From contig MCFE01000564.1 in assembly GCA_002104905.1 (NCBI GenBank), positions 1 through 57,505 of the forward strand: DNA of 57,505 nucleotides, read 5' to 3'. This document shows, in pieces, positions 38,779-50,475 of the stretch. Under the pieces are notes generated by a model. That model worked only from the letters and a program-made list of their open reading frames with translations, was not told where the DNA came from and did no database searches. A program made the position numbers and the translations under genes. This stretch comes from Basidiobolus meristosporus CBS 931.73 (taxonomy: Eukaryota; Basidiobolomycota; Basidiobolomycetes; Basidiobolales; Basidiobolaceae). Within the stretch, counting starts at the first letter, position 1, and each line of letters begins with the position of its first letter.

Positions 38779-40623
38779 CCTGGCTATATCCTAACATGGT
38801 TACTGGCTTTTGCGACACGATCTCTCATCTTACATGATATAACCTCCATCCTTTTTAACATTTCTGCTATTTGTTTTCTTAAAGTACATTTCTAATTCAC
38901 CCACTTCTCTACCAGGATAATGCAAGCTCTAAATACAAGTTCTTCGTAAATTTTTTGATCCAGTATGCGTGATTCTCTGTAATTGTGTTGGCACTCGCAG
39001 AACAGCAATGGCCAAAGAGTATTAACAGTATAAACATCAATATATGGCACAAGTTTGTTTCTGTAGGAGTAGCACTCTTTCATGTAACGTCATGTATGGT
39101 TGAATTTACTACGTGCTCTTCATCACGGATGATCCCCAAATTCTCGCCGCAACCACTTCGGATGTTGGAGGTGAAGGTGATGAAATATAGAATAAGGTCC
39201 GAATGCACACGAAGACAACTTGACCAGATACGCTCCCTGGCTGCTCGTAAATCGCCATCCAATAATGCCCGGCATCTTTGTTTCTTCTCGCCAGCAGCTG
39301 AATCTGAAGGCTAATGTCACTTCATGTACCACCTCTATCTTTCAATCACATCCACCAGAGTGCGAACAGTGCTTCAACTACGCTTGGGTCTGTTTTGGCA
39401 TGTTAACATGGTTTCTAGGACACGCATGGTAGGGGGGAAAAGAATATTCCGCATTGGCAGCAGCAAGACAGCTCACCCCAGGTGGCTCACTGCAGAACGC
39501 AAGTGAGCTAGGTAATAGGACATGCCAGCAATTTATATTTCCCCAATCCATACCCTTATTCCTTGAAGTGCATAATGCTGTTACGGAGCTATTCTGGAGA
39601 AGTTTCACCTCAACCTCAGTGGTCGTCATCATTCCTCTAGTCTTGGTCGAAGCCAATTACATCCTCCTGCTGTCGAGAGCTCCTGAGATTTCTGAGCCAG
39701 CAAACATGATTGTGCATCTAAATCCATGAGTTCACTAATTTTGCCTAATCTTCTCGACTGATACTGTTCCCCATCGCCGGTGGGGCCCTTAATACGAATA
39801 AGGTATCGAGTGCAGCACCTCCCAAGTCAGACGTCGAGAGTCGCTTGGGGCAGCTTATCTTTCTTCTTTACAGTCGATTTGGAAATAACCCAGTTCATCA
39901 ATGCAGTCCGACTAAGCTGGACAGAGTGCATGCATAGATGCCCTCGTACATTTGTACAAAATACGCAACATCCAGCATCTAAGGCCCGTTTTACGATTAC
40001 CCTCACGCATAGGATTTATATCACATTGCATATGTGAACTTTAAACACTGTCTCACTGATTGTGGGATTGGGCCATCTGTCTTGAAAAGATGATGATATT
40101 TCGGCGCCATAATAGAATCGATGACCCAGTTGGCTTAGAAACATCGGTTTAGAATCAGCAATGCAGATGTCTTGCTCTCCGGTCCAATTTTATTTCCAGT
40201 CTCACCTATTCAACAATTTACAAGTAGCATAGGTCGAAATGAGCCAATGGCTACGGACACCCATTTCCTGGACCAATCGTTCTTCCTCTCATTCATAAAG
40301 AATGCCCATTTCTGGTTAGAACTGCAAGCGCCAGAACGATTTCTGATCTTGATTTTAATTTATATTGAGCCTGGATATGGTGGCCACAGGAGAGGGAATT
40401 TGGTTTTCCCTGTCCTAAGCCCAGCCTATTTAGTTTGAGCTGGTTGCTTTTTTTCTCTCGCCTCTCACTCTCTAATATCTGCCATACGAATCGAATTCAC
40501 CAGCTCGAAACAGAAAGAAAGTGGCAAAGAACAACCGGTCGAGCATACACCAATATAGCCCAACCTTAAACCATTTTGCACATCCCCCCGGGGAGATTCC
40601 CAGTCGAAAGTAAACTTGAGAAC
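38779..40623. other. Intergenic region
   Basis: No gene is supported; frames at 38985-39314, 39378-39729 and 40172-40438 show no domain. It contains the 3' flank of RAC1 and the promoter of the RabGAP gene. Confidence 0.45.
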
Positions 40624-41921
40624 ATGAACACACTCTCCAACATACATAGCGTATCTTCGGATAAGGAGAACATTCTCCTGGACACAAAGCTTTTAAATCG
40701 CCTATCCCAAGACTCTACGCTGAGCTCGCCTTCTGCTGAATATCATTTCAACCTTGGGACCCTTCCAGAGGCCGATTTAGAACTTGAGTCACTTAGCACT
40801 TTGGGTCCTATTAACTTAGAATCTAGTCCCTTGAATAGCTCGGAGGTTTCGTCAATCTCTCTCGAACTCGATCTGGAACAGATCAGTTTTCCTTCACCCG
40901 TTCTACTTAAAGGCCCTTTTCTTCCCACCCCGTCGTCCACATACTCAAAAACAATCACTCAGGTGGATGCCACTTATTGGGAGGACCTGGCTAGCAATTT
41001 CGAGCAGAGGTACAAGGAAACGCCTGAGCTAGTTCGGGCTTCATTGTATCAGGGAATCCCACCGACTTTTCGTGGCCGACTCTGGAAGATTATGAGTAAA
41101 GGGGACCATACATTCTTGGAAACCCTGTACTCGCAGTTAGTGGATGAACCCTCGCCACACGATTGGAATATATCTCTTGACATACCGCGCACCTTTCCAC
41201 GATTAGAGATGTTTCAAGATAAAGATGGCCCAGGACAAACCGGGATGCGAAACGTGCTAAGGGTGTATTCAACATATGATGCGGAAGTGGGCTATTGCCA
41301 GGGTTTTGGCCATATTGTGGGCATTTTATTGATGCAGTTGGAGGAATGCGAGGCATTTTGTGTGTTTGTAAGGTAAGTGATAGAAGCGCCGACTTCCCCT
41401 TGCTTATGATACCAATGGAAGCATTTTGATGATTTAGAATGATGGAGAGCTACGAATTACGAACCACTTATTTGCACAACATGATTGGTCTTGAATTACG
41501 GATATACCAGCTAAGATCTTTGATGTCAACGATCCTTCCAAACCTCCTAAGCCATTTGGATGCGTTCAACATCAAGACGGGGATGTACTCTACCCAATGG
41601 TTCCTGACCATCTTTGGAAGCTGCTTTCCTCTACAGCTGGTGCAAAGAATCTACGACGTGATGTTTATCGATGGGGTTGACGTGACGCTCTTGAGAGTCG
41701 CTTTGGCGTTGTTGAAGCGAAACGAGGCAAGAATCCTTCAGCTGAATCAATTCGAGGACATCATCACGGTGCTAAGCACCAGGCTGTGCGAGCCTTATGG
41801 CGAAACCGTTGGAGAAGTGTTGGTGGAAGCCAAGAAACTTGAGGATTCAGTGAATAGGTCAAGTTTAAACATGTATACTAGAAGACACCACCTTTTGCGT
41901 AAAATATTTGATCGTAGCTAA
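40624..41921 (+). CDS. TBC-domain Rab GTPase-activating protein (EVI5/Gyp5-like)
   Basis: Two exons, 40624-41372 and 41438-41921, give 410 residues; the 65-bp intron (GTAAGT donor, TTTAG acceptor) joins AFCVFVR to MMESYEL. The ATG at 40624 is used because the open frame further upstream starts only at a TTG. An N-terminal Ser/Leu/Glu-rich region (about 1-115) is followed by the TBC domain (about 140-370). The arginine finger is Arg189 in LDIPRTFP, and the glutamine finger is Gln226 in VGYCQGFG. GQTGMRNVLRVYSTYD and WFLTIFGSCFP are typical of the Gyp5/EVI5 group. It should accelerate GTP hydrolysis of a Rab in the secretory or endocytic route. No long C-terminal coiled coil follows, unlike EVI5. 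The Rac gene upstream is in tandem but not an operon. Confidence 0.92.
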
Positions 41922-42415
41922 GTTCTGGTAATGGCTGCCGACGTTCCATGTAACCTGAAGATGTTGCCTCCCATGCTGGACAACGCCTCCCTGACTACAT
42001 TACTCCCACTTAAACACGGTGAACATTTCAATGTGTATCTAGACCTCATTCTCCATGCTATACCCATGTGACTTCTGGATTGTTGAGATGACTCCAGCAT
42101 CAGTCCCATTTTCATATTTAACCAAAACGAGTGGCTGATTAGCATAACCCCCATTTAATTAAATCACTTATTGCTTGACGACAAGCATGACGCCCAAATT
42201 GCTGCTTTAACCACTCGGATGCCAGCACCACATCAACAATTGGGTAGATTACAATCATTGCTTGTGACTCCCAAAAAATGCGACCATGGTTGGAATGGAG
42301 TTTCCAATCATTATCAATATGGCTCGTGACAAGGAATTTTTCATCATTTCATAAGTTACCTTGGCCCACCAACAAGTCTGAATTCAATAGATAGCACATT
42401 GACGAGTAGCCCAGC
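41922..42415. other. Short intergenic region between tandem genes
   Basis: About 490 bp. No gene, TATA box or repeat is evident. Confidence 0.5.
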
Positions 42416-43484
42416 ATGTCCAAATTCTCCTGTAGACACTACCTCAACTGCACAAATCGCCTGAGATTTCGAAATGTGACAAGGCCGCTCTCCCTAACCT
42501 TCACTCATGGTAAGCACACGTTCGCTAGAGCTCTGGAGCGAAAGCGAGAATCAGAGGAAAATGGGATCAAACGTGGCACCATTTATACCCGTATTTTACC
42601 TACGACTCAGTTTTTGTTTAGTTAGGAGGCTGGACTTTTCCAATTCTTATGACGGAGCTCGGGGATACACGCTGCATCATTTTGATACCAACAAGTTCAT
42701 CTCTAGATTAGAGTCACAAGGTTTCAACCGAGAGCAAGCACACGCAGTCCTAGTGGCCGTTACCGACGTCTTGGACGATAGGTGGCCATTTCTCCTTTTA
42801 CTCTACATAGTGGAAGCTGTCGCTTACTTTACCCTCCATTATAGCATTCCAAATATGATTCAGAACATGGTCACCAAGGCTGAGCAAGAAAAGGTATAGT
42901 TCCCAAGTTAGCGTCTCTCTATCCGGACAATACATGTCCATTGATCATGCGACTGAACTCGGTTACCCTAACCAAACCACAGAATGTCCACACATTGAAA
43001 GTCGATTTTGCGCAGCTGAAGTCGGAGATGCAGATGTTGGAGAAAAACGACTTCGCCGTCATGAAAGCCAATAACGAGAGGCTGTTTGCCGAGGTGGAGA
43101 GGCTTGATCAGAAATTGAGGGATGAGATCTCTAGGACTCAAGCAAGTGTCCGATTGGATCTCAACCTGGAGAAAGGAAGGATACGTGATGAGGCCAGCGG
43201 ACACGAGCTCAAGATCACTGAGACGGATACGAAAATCGAGTCGGCCATAGCGAACCTGAGAACCCAGATGGAAACAATCAAATTCCAGATTCTCCAGTAC
43301 ATGATAGGTACGCAGCAACGCCCACAATTCCTCTCTCGAGTTCATCCATAACGCCAGATTTTTACAGGTACGATCACTGGTACAAGCGCGCTAGTCTTGG
43401 GTTAGTAGCATCTCCCCTTTGAGCCTCTATGCTTCCCTCACTGACGCAGGGACTTTGGTAGCCTACATGAGAATGTTTAGCTAG
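42416..43484 (+). CDS. Mitochondrial coiled-coil membrane protein, DUF1640 (FMP32/CCDC90-like)
   Basis: Six exons, 42416-42509, 42622-42781, 42845-42893, 42983-43307, 43368-43400 and 43450-43484, give 231 residues. The N-terminal 37 residues are Arg-rich and free of acidic residues, a likely mitochondrial presequence. Then comes the family head region FDTNKFISRLESQGFNREQA, followed by SIPNMIQNMV, a long coiled coil (about 102-200) with an EKNDFAVMKANNERLFAEVE stretch, and a single C-terminal transmembrane helix built across two introns (YMIGTITGTSALVLG, then TLVAYMRMF). Yeast FMP32 and human MCUR1/CCDC90B belong here. The family sits in the inner membrane and is linked to proline metabolism, the calcium uniporter and cytochrome oxidase assembly. 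Exons 5 and 6 are only 33-35 bp. AATAAA follows at 43624. Confidence 0.88.
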
Positions 43485-43623
43485 GTAACGCCGATCGATC
43501 TCGTGCTTGGCGCGAGAATTGGCAAGAGATCCAGGATACAAGGCCCACACCGATGGAGTCATGCACCACATTCGAGTAAACAGTCCCCCACCACCCGTTG
43601 ATCCATCAGAACACTTGCATCTC

Positions 43624-43629
43624 AATAAA
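43624..43629 (+). terminator. Poly(A) signal of the FMP32/CCDC90-like gene
   Basis: AATAAA about 140 bp past the stop codon on +. The convergent cytochrome c1 gene has an AATAAA on - at 43704-43699, so the two 3' ends face each other closely. Confidence 0.45.
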
Positions 43630-44003
43630 GACCTCCCAGCCCCAACAAGGCAACCGCTACCCGAAGCGCGAACCAGGGCGTATATGTATATATCAAGGTT
43701 TATTCGTAATGAATGCGGGAAAGGGGGAATGACATTTCTTTTAAAGGAACCACATTTGAAATAGAAAAGAGAATTGAAAAAGATCCTAAGTCGCTAGGTT
43801 GTTCGCCCCATTTTTACCACGATGAAATAAAAATAAGGAAATCATGCCATTTTGAAGTACAAGGTGAGTGAGAAATGATTCGATGTGGGGGAAGAAATTG
43901 GAAAGACTAAGAAAAGCAAAATCCCTAGGGTATTCTAAAAAGTAGATGCTCAGTATTCTGGTTTACTCCCCGCTCGGCCATTCTCTCTCTCTACTCGATG
44001 GAT

Positions 44004-45110
44004 TTACTTGGGGGGGTTGTAGACGATCTTTCTGTTTTTGAGCACGCTCCACTTGAAGCGCTTGAGCCAGATGGAGATCACGAACAAGCCGGAAAGAATG
44101 GCGACGGCCTTGAGACCCAGCTTCTTACGCTCGTCATGCTCGGGTTCGGAAGCCCAAGCCAAGAAAGTGGTGACATCCTTGGCCATTTGAGAGGTGGTGG
44201 CGGGGGTGCCATCCTCGTATTCAACGAGGCCATCGAACAAGACACGGGCCATGGCAATGGCTCCGCCGGGGAAGTAAGGGTTGAAGTTCAAGCCTTCACG
44301 GATCTCAACACCAGCTGGGGGATCGACATATCCGGTAAGGAGGGCGAAGACATAATCGGCACCTCCGTGTCTACCCTTGACGATCAAACTTAAATCAGGG
44401 GGATAGGCACCAGCGTTACCAGCTCTTGCAGCTTCCTCGTTGGGGTAGGGACGGGGGAAGTAGTCGGAGAGCTTACCGGGTCTTTGGAACATCTCACCAG
44501 CATCGTTGGGGCCATCCTCAACCTCAATTTCTTCAGCCAAGGCTTTGGCTTCGTCTTCGGTGTGGGAAACATCGACAAGATTACGGAAGGCAATGCGGTC
44601 CAAGGAGTGGCAGGCGGAACAGACTTCCTTGTACACTTGGTAACCACGACGGATGGAGGCGTGGTCGAAAGTGCTCAAGGGACTGTTGTGGGACCAAGGG
44701 AAAGCAGGTGCGTGGAGACCTTCGGCAGAAGCGTCAGCCATGACAGTGCTGTTGAAGTAAGCATAGGTGGCGACACCGCCGACAGCAGCTGCCGCACCAG
44801 CAGTAGCGAGTCTGCTCATAGGATTCTAAACGTATGGCATTCAGTTAGCAAATCTAGAAAGAAATCAAGACTCCCGAGAAAAATACCAACCAAAGCATCA
44901 GCAGTAGCTTTGGTAGAGTTAAAACGAGCCTGTAGAGAAGCCAGGGTTAGTTTCATAAGCGAGTGCTCCGCAAGTGATGCTCCACGTTGCTCCAACCGCC
45001 GCCGCAATAGAGATATCTAGTACAGCAGCGAGAGAGGCGAGTGGGATATGTACCTGAACAGCGACGCGGGAAACGTTTCTAACAGCTCTCTTGGAAAAGT
45101 TGCTGAACAT
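44004..45110 (-). CDS. CYT1: Cytochrome c1, heme protein of respiratory complex III
   Basis: Three exons read leftward, 45110-45054, 44929-44891 and 44825-44004, give 305 residues. The first two are mini-exons (57 and 39 bp) encoding the Arg/Ser-rich matrix-targeting signal. The start of exon 3 supplies the hydrophobic sorting segment ([19 protein letters not shown]), so the leader is bipartite for intermembrane-space delivery. The heme site is CSACH (Cys101, Cys104, His105) and the sixth ligand is Met224 in GGAIAMARV. The usual acidic region for cytochrome c docking is [15 protein letters not shown] single C-terminal anchor ([20 protein letters not shown]) is followed by a basic tail. It transfers electrons from the Rieske protein to cytochrome c. 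A downstream ATG at 44819 would lose the targeting signal, so the spliced start is preferred. Confidence 0.95.
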
Positions 45111-47684
45111 AGTATAAAAACTGCTGAACAAAGGGAGAGGAAAGACCAGCAAGGTTAATTGGGCAGGGATAGGCTTGAGTAAAATCCTGACACGCGAGCT
45201 TACTGAGAAACGATCTCTTCTACAAAATATTGGGGTTTTTGGAACAAATGAAATGTGGGGCGATTGGGGAAAATTCAACCATACAATTTTGTAAGGAAGT
45301 GATATTCAAGGATCACAATCGAAGTGGCAAAAAAAATAGTTGGGGCTTGGGTTCGGACGGAAATCTCTTCGTTCTAGGCCAATCGGACATTGAGTAGCGC
45401 AGAAATATCTGGAGACCCGAATTTTTGTGAGGCAGCCATTGTGTAAACCTCTGTTGATTCTGAACCCAATATTTTGGATTCTTATCACCGATGCCACAAC
45501 TACCGTTTTCTCCCTCCAAATCATCGAGATGACAGGGCTTGATCTTCTGGTAAGACTTGGACGAGTGACATGTCAGTGCCTGATCTGACTTGTCTCATGC
45601 TAATTAACTGCGCACCACTATTTGAGACAAGGTTGATCGCATGGAGTTCCAATTACAACCTTGCAAATATCCACTCTGAAGTCACATAATCATGGCCATA
45701 GTCCATGGTGATATAGCCCCAGCATTCTGATCTCCCTGGCAGGATCAACGCTGGTATCGTTGGGTGTAGAATGAATACCACTGGTACTCTCAGGAATCAG
45801 GGCCTTGCCTTTATTAACTGATATCGAGTATTCATGGGGATTTGCGATTTACATATAACGTAAGCCATATGGGATGATATCGACATTCCTCCTTTTTAAC
45901 GGAAATTTGCATGATTTAAGCGATGATGATTCCTGAATCGTTGCAGAGTCATGGATGAAAAATTGTCGATAAATATCGAAGAGGACCTGCCATTAGATTG
46001 TCGTCCATTTATGTGAATCCCCAGAATGCATTGGCCTCCTTTTGGGTGTTGCTGCATGGTTGCTATCCCAGTTATCTACCCCAATTTTCAAGGGAGGATC
46101 CCATTTTTTCCTTAGCATCCCGACGATCTCACAATCGTCGGTATCAATGTTGACAGCTGATCAGTGGTGTAGGTTGGCATGTTGGATTTTGACAGCCATT
46201 CGCAATCAAATGGCTATCTTGGCAACTGATGCACAATATTGATCCTTGACAAGATGGTCGACTCCAAATTCTCATCACAAACAATAAGCTGCAAGGCGCG
46301 CTAGTCAACATTCGACGTTCGTTAGGATTGCTTCCAAGATAAATTGCTAGGTATATGGTGGCTAGTCAAAGGCTAATCTGTGATAGCACATGGCGTATGG
46401 GGAGGTCGAGGAGAAGGGTAGGGTGTACGGACGAAATCCAGACCAAATATCTGAGTGCCCTTCACTGACAAGTTGAAATACTTGTGGCGAACGCACGTCG
46501 TTGAGGGTTTCCCGTTTTTATAGCAGTCTTCCATTATGGACGATTCTCAGCCTGGGCATGTCTCAGCATTAAGAAGTGATTATACAAGACTCTTCCAAAT
46601 TACGATTTCCGCTTCCGGGTGGATATCAAGCGGAATCAAGATCCTACGTGAAAGAGTGATCCGTCGCCATGGAACTTTAGTAAAATTAATATCGAGAAGA
46701 CTTGAAAATCGCGGAATTACCTAACTCAAATTCCACCAAGTTACAAATGGCACATTATGCATTTAATTAGGTTCATTCCTAACTATTTTTGTACCGCGTG
46801 AGCCTATATAGGTTCTCGTATGAACCCATCCTAACATGTCTCTTCATTGAGAGCTTGTCTTGTTAGAGTTAATATGGGACTTTGAAGTGCGTCATCAGTT
46901 TCAGTATATTTTCAAGTGCAAATAATCGAGCTTCGTAAAGCTCCCTGTTGGAAAATAGTATACAAATCCATAATACAATTAGGTAAGAAGCTTGGGGCTA
47001 ACAGTTAGCTTTAAAAATATGTAACGTTTTGACATTTCTGTGAATTAAGATAAGCGCATATAATGTTGATGCCAATTCTAAAGAGCCCCCTTCAAACTTG
47101 TGAGAACTCACTCACTGTTGAAATTTGTTCAGAGTCATGTATTGTTTGCATATTACTGAAGTGGCACACCTAATTTGCAAAGTATTGATATTTCTGGTAA
47201 GAGGTATTTTACAGATGTTCCAGAGATGATCATGGTGAAGGTGGCAGCAAAAGTGCATATATTCTTAATATATATATTTTATCAGTAACACATGATGTAT
47301 AACAACTTCGCAACCATCACAATGAAAATCATGTTGTATACCCTATAAAAAATCTTAAACTTTGAATTTATCAGATTTTCAGCAAGTATTCAGCCGGTAT
47401 TTTTCCTTCCAATTTCCAGTTGCAATTTTTGGTGGAAGTAGTGAGTAGCTGATTTCAAGACTTGGTATGAATGCTAGTTGCCTAGTCTCCTCTTGGAAAC
47501 TATGTCTGCTTATTTGCACAACTGCTAGCACCTGAGATACTGAGAGTTGCCAGATTTGAGAAACTTGGAACTCAACTGAAGTTACAATGGTATTGTGCCA
47601 ACCTTTTCTTGTTTTTTTCTTGAGATATTAGAGGAATACTAGCTTTGGTGAGTGTGCCAGTGGATGAGACTGATAAACAGAGGG
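45111..47684. other. Gene-free region leading into the retrotransposon island
   Basis: No gene is supported. The sequence becomes more AT-rich from about 46740. A possible LTR-like start (TGTTGGAAAATAG near 46947) has no matching end that I can identify. Frames at 46042-46242 and 46536-46724 have no domain. Confidence 0.4.
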
Positions 47685-47951
47685 TTTTGTAAGAGTTTTG
47701 AAGCTATTGGAAGTGATTGGGACAACAAGTAAATTATATGGCTTTCACTTAATGATTGATTGCACAAATAAGTAGTATTTATACTTTTATATGCAGTTGG
47801 CCAAATAAACACAGAGTATATGCTTAGAATGGCTGTCAAAGGATATGTGCAAAGATTGGGGCTGTCTAGACAACTTTGAGAATATTCATGTACTGAGTAC
47901 CTGATCTACTGGTGCAAATATTCCATGTAAGTCCCAACAAAGAATTTGCAG
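47685..47951 (-). repeat. Diverged solo LTR fragment, same family as elements A and B
   Basis: Read on -, this matches the 349-bp LTR of element B from about its position 85 to its end, including the stretch around the TATA-like motif and the terminal CTCTTACA. It has many substitutions, lacks the first part, and is not followed by internal element sequence. Confidence 0.65.
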
Positions 47952-48000
47952 GCTATAGTTACAATATCTATGGTAATAGTGCTGTATATTCTGTGGTTAC

Positions 48001-48279
48001 TGCTGTATATTTTGTAATTACTCCTAAATACTCACCTGACCTAGTCACTAGGATCATTGCCTACAAATATCAGAGAATTCTGACCAAAATCCTTGTTGTA
48101 GCTTACCAAGAATATTTGTACCAAATTATTGGGTAACCAGAATATAATGCTTTGCAAAGTTGTCCAAATAGACCAAACACTTCATACATGCTTTTGGGAC
48201 CTTGCTAAACATATCCCACATGTTTGTTTTGCTGGCATTATGTAAGAGTATAAACTACTTTCACATTCATTGGGTCATT
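48001..48279 (+). repeat. Truncated LTR, copy 1 of a same-direction stack
   Basis: It begins TGCTGTA and continues CCTAAATACTCACCTGACCTAGTCACTAGGATCA..., a diverged version of the 349-bp LTR. It stops about 70 bp short of the normal LTR end, where another LTR start follows directly. Confidence 0.65.
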
Positions 48280-48347
48280 TGCTGTAAGATTCATAATTAA
48301 ACCTAAATGTTCACCAAATAAAATCATCAAGATCATGACCTATAAAC
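48280..48347 (+). repeat. Truncated LTR, copy 2 of a same-direction stack
   Basis: It begins TGCTGTAAGATTC and matches only the first approximately 68 bp of the LTR. It is cut by the intact LTR of element A that starts at 48348. Confidence 0.6.
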
Positions 48348-48696
48348 TGTTGTAAAGATTTGTAATTCCACCTAAATACTCACTTAACATAGTCACTTAG
48401 ATCATTACCTTCAAATCCTAGAGAATACTGACCAAATTCCTTGTCAGGAGTTACTTAGAATATTTTCACCAAAATACCAGGTACCCAGAACATGAAAATT
48501 CTCAAAGTTGTCCAAACAGCCCCAAACTCTGCACAAATGCTCTTGGGACCTTCTTTAGCCTATTCTATGTGCTTGTAATGCCAAGTTCATGTAAAAGTAT
48601 AAATACCACATTTACAATCAGTAAATCATTAAGTGAAAACCACACAATATACTTGTCCTCCCAATCACTTCCAATATCTCCCATACTCTTACAACA
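48348..48696 (+). repeat. 5' LTR of element A (349 bp)
   Basis: It starts TGTTGTAA and ends TTACAACA, an 8-bp terminal inverted repeat. It has the same length as both LTRs of element B. TATAAATA near 48600 on + is a likely promoter element. Confidence 0.85.
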
Positions 48697-48708
48697 GGTT
48701 ATGAGCCC
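48697..48708 (+). other. Primer-binding site of element A, half-tRNA-iMet type
   Basis: The sequence GGTTATGAGCCC directly follows the LTR. Its complement GGGCTCATAACC matches the anticodon stem-loop (CAT anticodon) of fungal initiator tRNA-Met, not the tRNA 3' end. This is the arrangement known from Drosophila copia and yeast Ty5. Confidence 0.7.
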
Positions 48709-48727
48709 TGAGCTGTCACTCTTTGCA

Positions 48728-49886
48728 ATGTCTACTACTGCTATTACTGGAATTTTCCCCTCTGCTGAAAAGTTGTATGGATCTAACTACCAAGTGTAGT
48801 AGGTGAAGATGAAGTTGCTGCTACAGGAATGAGGCCTTTGGGATATTGTCATGGGAGAAGAATGCCCTCCTAAAAACGTGGGAGAGCAAGCCTTGAAGTA
48901 TCAGAAGAAAGAACAAAGTGCCTTTAACTGCATTTGCCTTAGTGTTAAGGACAAATTGCTAATTCAATGCTCAAGAGCAAAAACAACAAAGAATGCCTGG
49001 AAGGCATTACAAGACATCTACCAGTCATGTTCAGCTGTTAAGAAAATGTATCTGAGACAAAAATCTTTACTACAAAGATGCTGCCAGGAGAAGTAATGAA
49101 ACATCTAATTAACACAATTACCCTGCTGGTAGATGAAATGGAATCTGTGGGTGTACCAACTACTGATGAGGATGTGATAGTTACCATCCTGAATAGCCTG
49201 AAAGACACGTTTTAGGGCCATATATCAGTCCTAGAGTCCAGAACTGATGATTTGACCTTAAATTATGTATATGGAAGGCTCCTGGATGAAGAATTAAAAA
49301 AATCAGGCGCAAATAAGAAGGAAGAAGAAAATGCTTTAGTAAGCAATGACAACCAACAATGGAGGTAGCCAAGACCCTACAAAGGCAACAGCAACCTGTT
49401 TTGCAACTACTGCAAAAGGAAAGGACACACATCAGACCAGTGCTTCAAAAAGAAAGATAGTCAGCAGAAAAAGCCTGAATATGGAAATGTTGCAACAACT
49501 GAAGATAGACTATTCATATTGGCACTGAATATGACCACAAACAAGGATTCTCAGACATGGTATATTGACTCTGGAGCATCTCAACACTTTGCACACCAAA
49601 AAGTACTTTTACCCAATATAAGGAAATTCCAATGAAGAAGGTTTTCATGGGTGAAAATAGAACACTTAATACAGTGGGAGAAGGAACTATCCAAGTAAAC
49701 CTAAGAAGCAGTAAAGAAAGCCATACACTGACCTTTAAAGAAGTACACTATGTACCAGAAATAGCCAAGAACCTACTATCTGTATGCAAGGCCACTGCAG
49801 AAGGACTCAGTTTCAGCTTTGACAATTCTAGATGCAAGATCACTGATCAGAATGGTGCCCATATTGCTTTGAGCATCAGAGATTAG
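48728..49886 (+). pseudogene. Element A gag and protease, broken
   Basis: The gag start at 48728 matches element B, but two adjacent in-frame stops occur near 48796-48801, a frameshift near 49065, and another stop at 49096. The retroviral zinc knuckle CNYCKRKGHTSDQC (CX2CX4HX4C) is recognisable near 49398-49441. The aspartic protease active-site motif DSGASQHF is near 49566. It cannot encode a functional polyprotein. Confidence 0.85.
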
Positions 49887-50475
49887 AACCTATACAAGTT
49901 GACTTATATTCCATCATATTTGGAAGCCAATATAAGTAACTTAAATGAAGAAACACCAATGCTTTGGCACTGGAGATTTGGGCACATCAGTTTTGATTAT
50001 TTGCACAAAATGATCAAAGATCAGCTAATTTCTGGTATAAAAATTGATCCCTGAGCCAATTTGGAGCACTGTGAAGCCTGCATATATGGGAAACACAAAA
50101 GACAACTGTTCAAGAGCTCTGAGTTAATCAAAACTAAGAAAAAATTAGATCTAATTCACTCAGATCTGTGTGGACCTATGCAAAATTTATCCTTGGGCAG
50201 GATGAAGTATTTAATCACTTTTATTGATGATTATATAAGATACACATGGGTCTACTTCATGGAGAGAAAGGTAGAAGCTCTGTCAAAGTTCAGGGAGTTT
50301 AAGCCATGGTGGAGAGAGAAACTGGTGAAAAAATCAATAAAATACAATCTGACATTGGTGGACAATATACCTCAAAACTTTTCATCCACTTCCACAAAAT
50401 TCATGGGATAAAGCAAGAGACTACTGTACCATACTCCCCACAGCAAAACAGAGTAGCAGAATGTACTAGCAGATC
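49887..50475 (+). pseudogene. Element A pre-integrase and integrase core, broken
   Basis: The GAG-pre-integrase HHCC zinc motif is seen (HCEACIYGK near 50064), then the integrase first catalytic Asp (LIHSDLCGPM near 50155). A single-base frameshift at about 50301-50306 separates it from the second Asp motif (SDIGGQYTS). It is identical in position to that of element B. Compared with B, about 250-260 bp of the integrase C-terminal half are deleted near 50466-50475. Confidence 0.85.

Noticed and set aside
40576-40623. Longer RabGAP N-terminus from 40576
   Set aside because: That frame opens with TTG rather than ATG; the first ATG is at 40624.
50300-50310. Programmed ribosomal frameshift in copia integrase
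   Set aside because: No slippery heptamer lies in the required reading register, and most known copia elements use a single frame. It is kept only as one option within the shared-frameshift finding.
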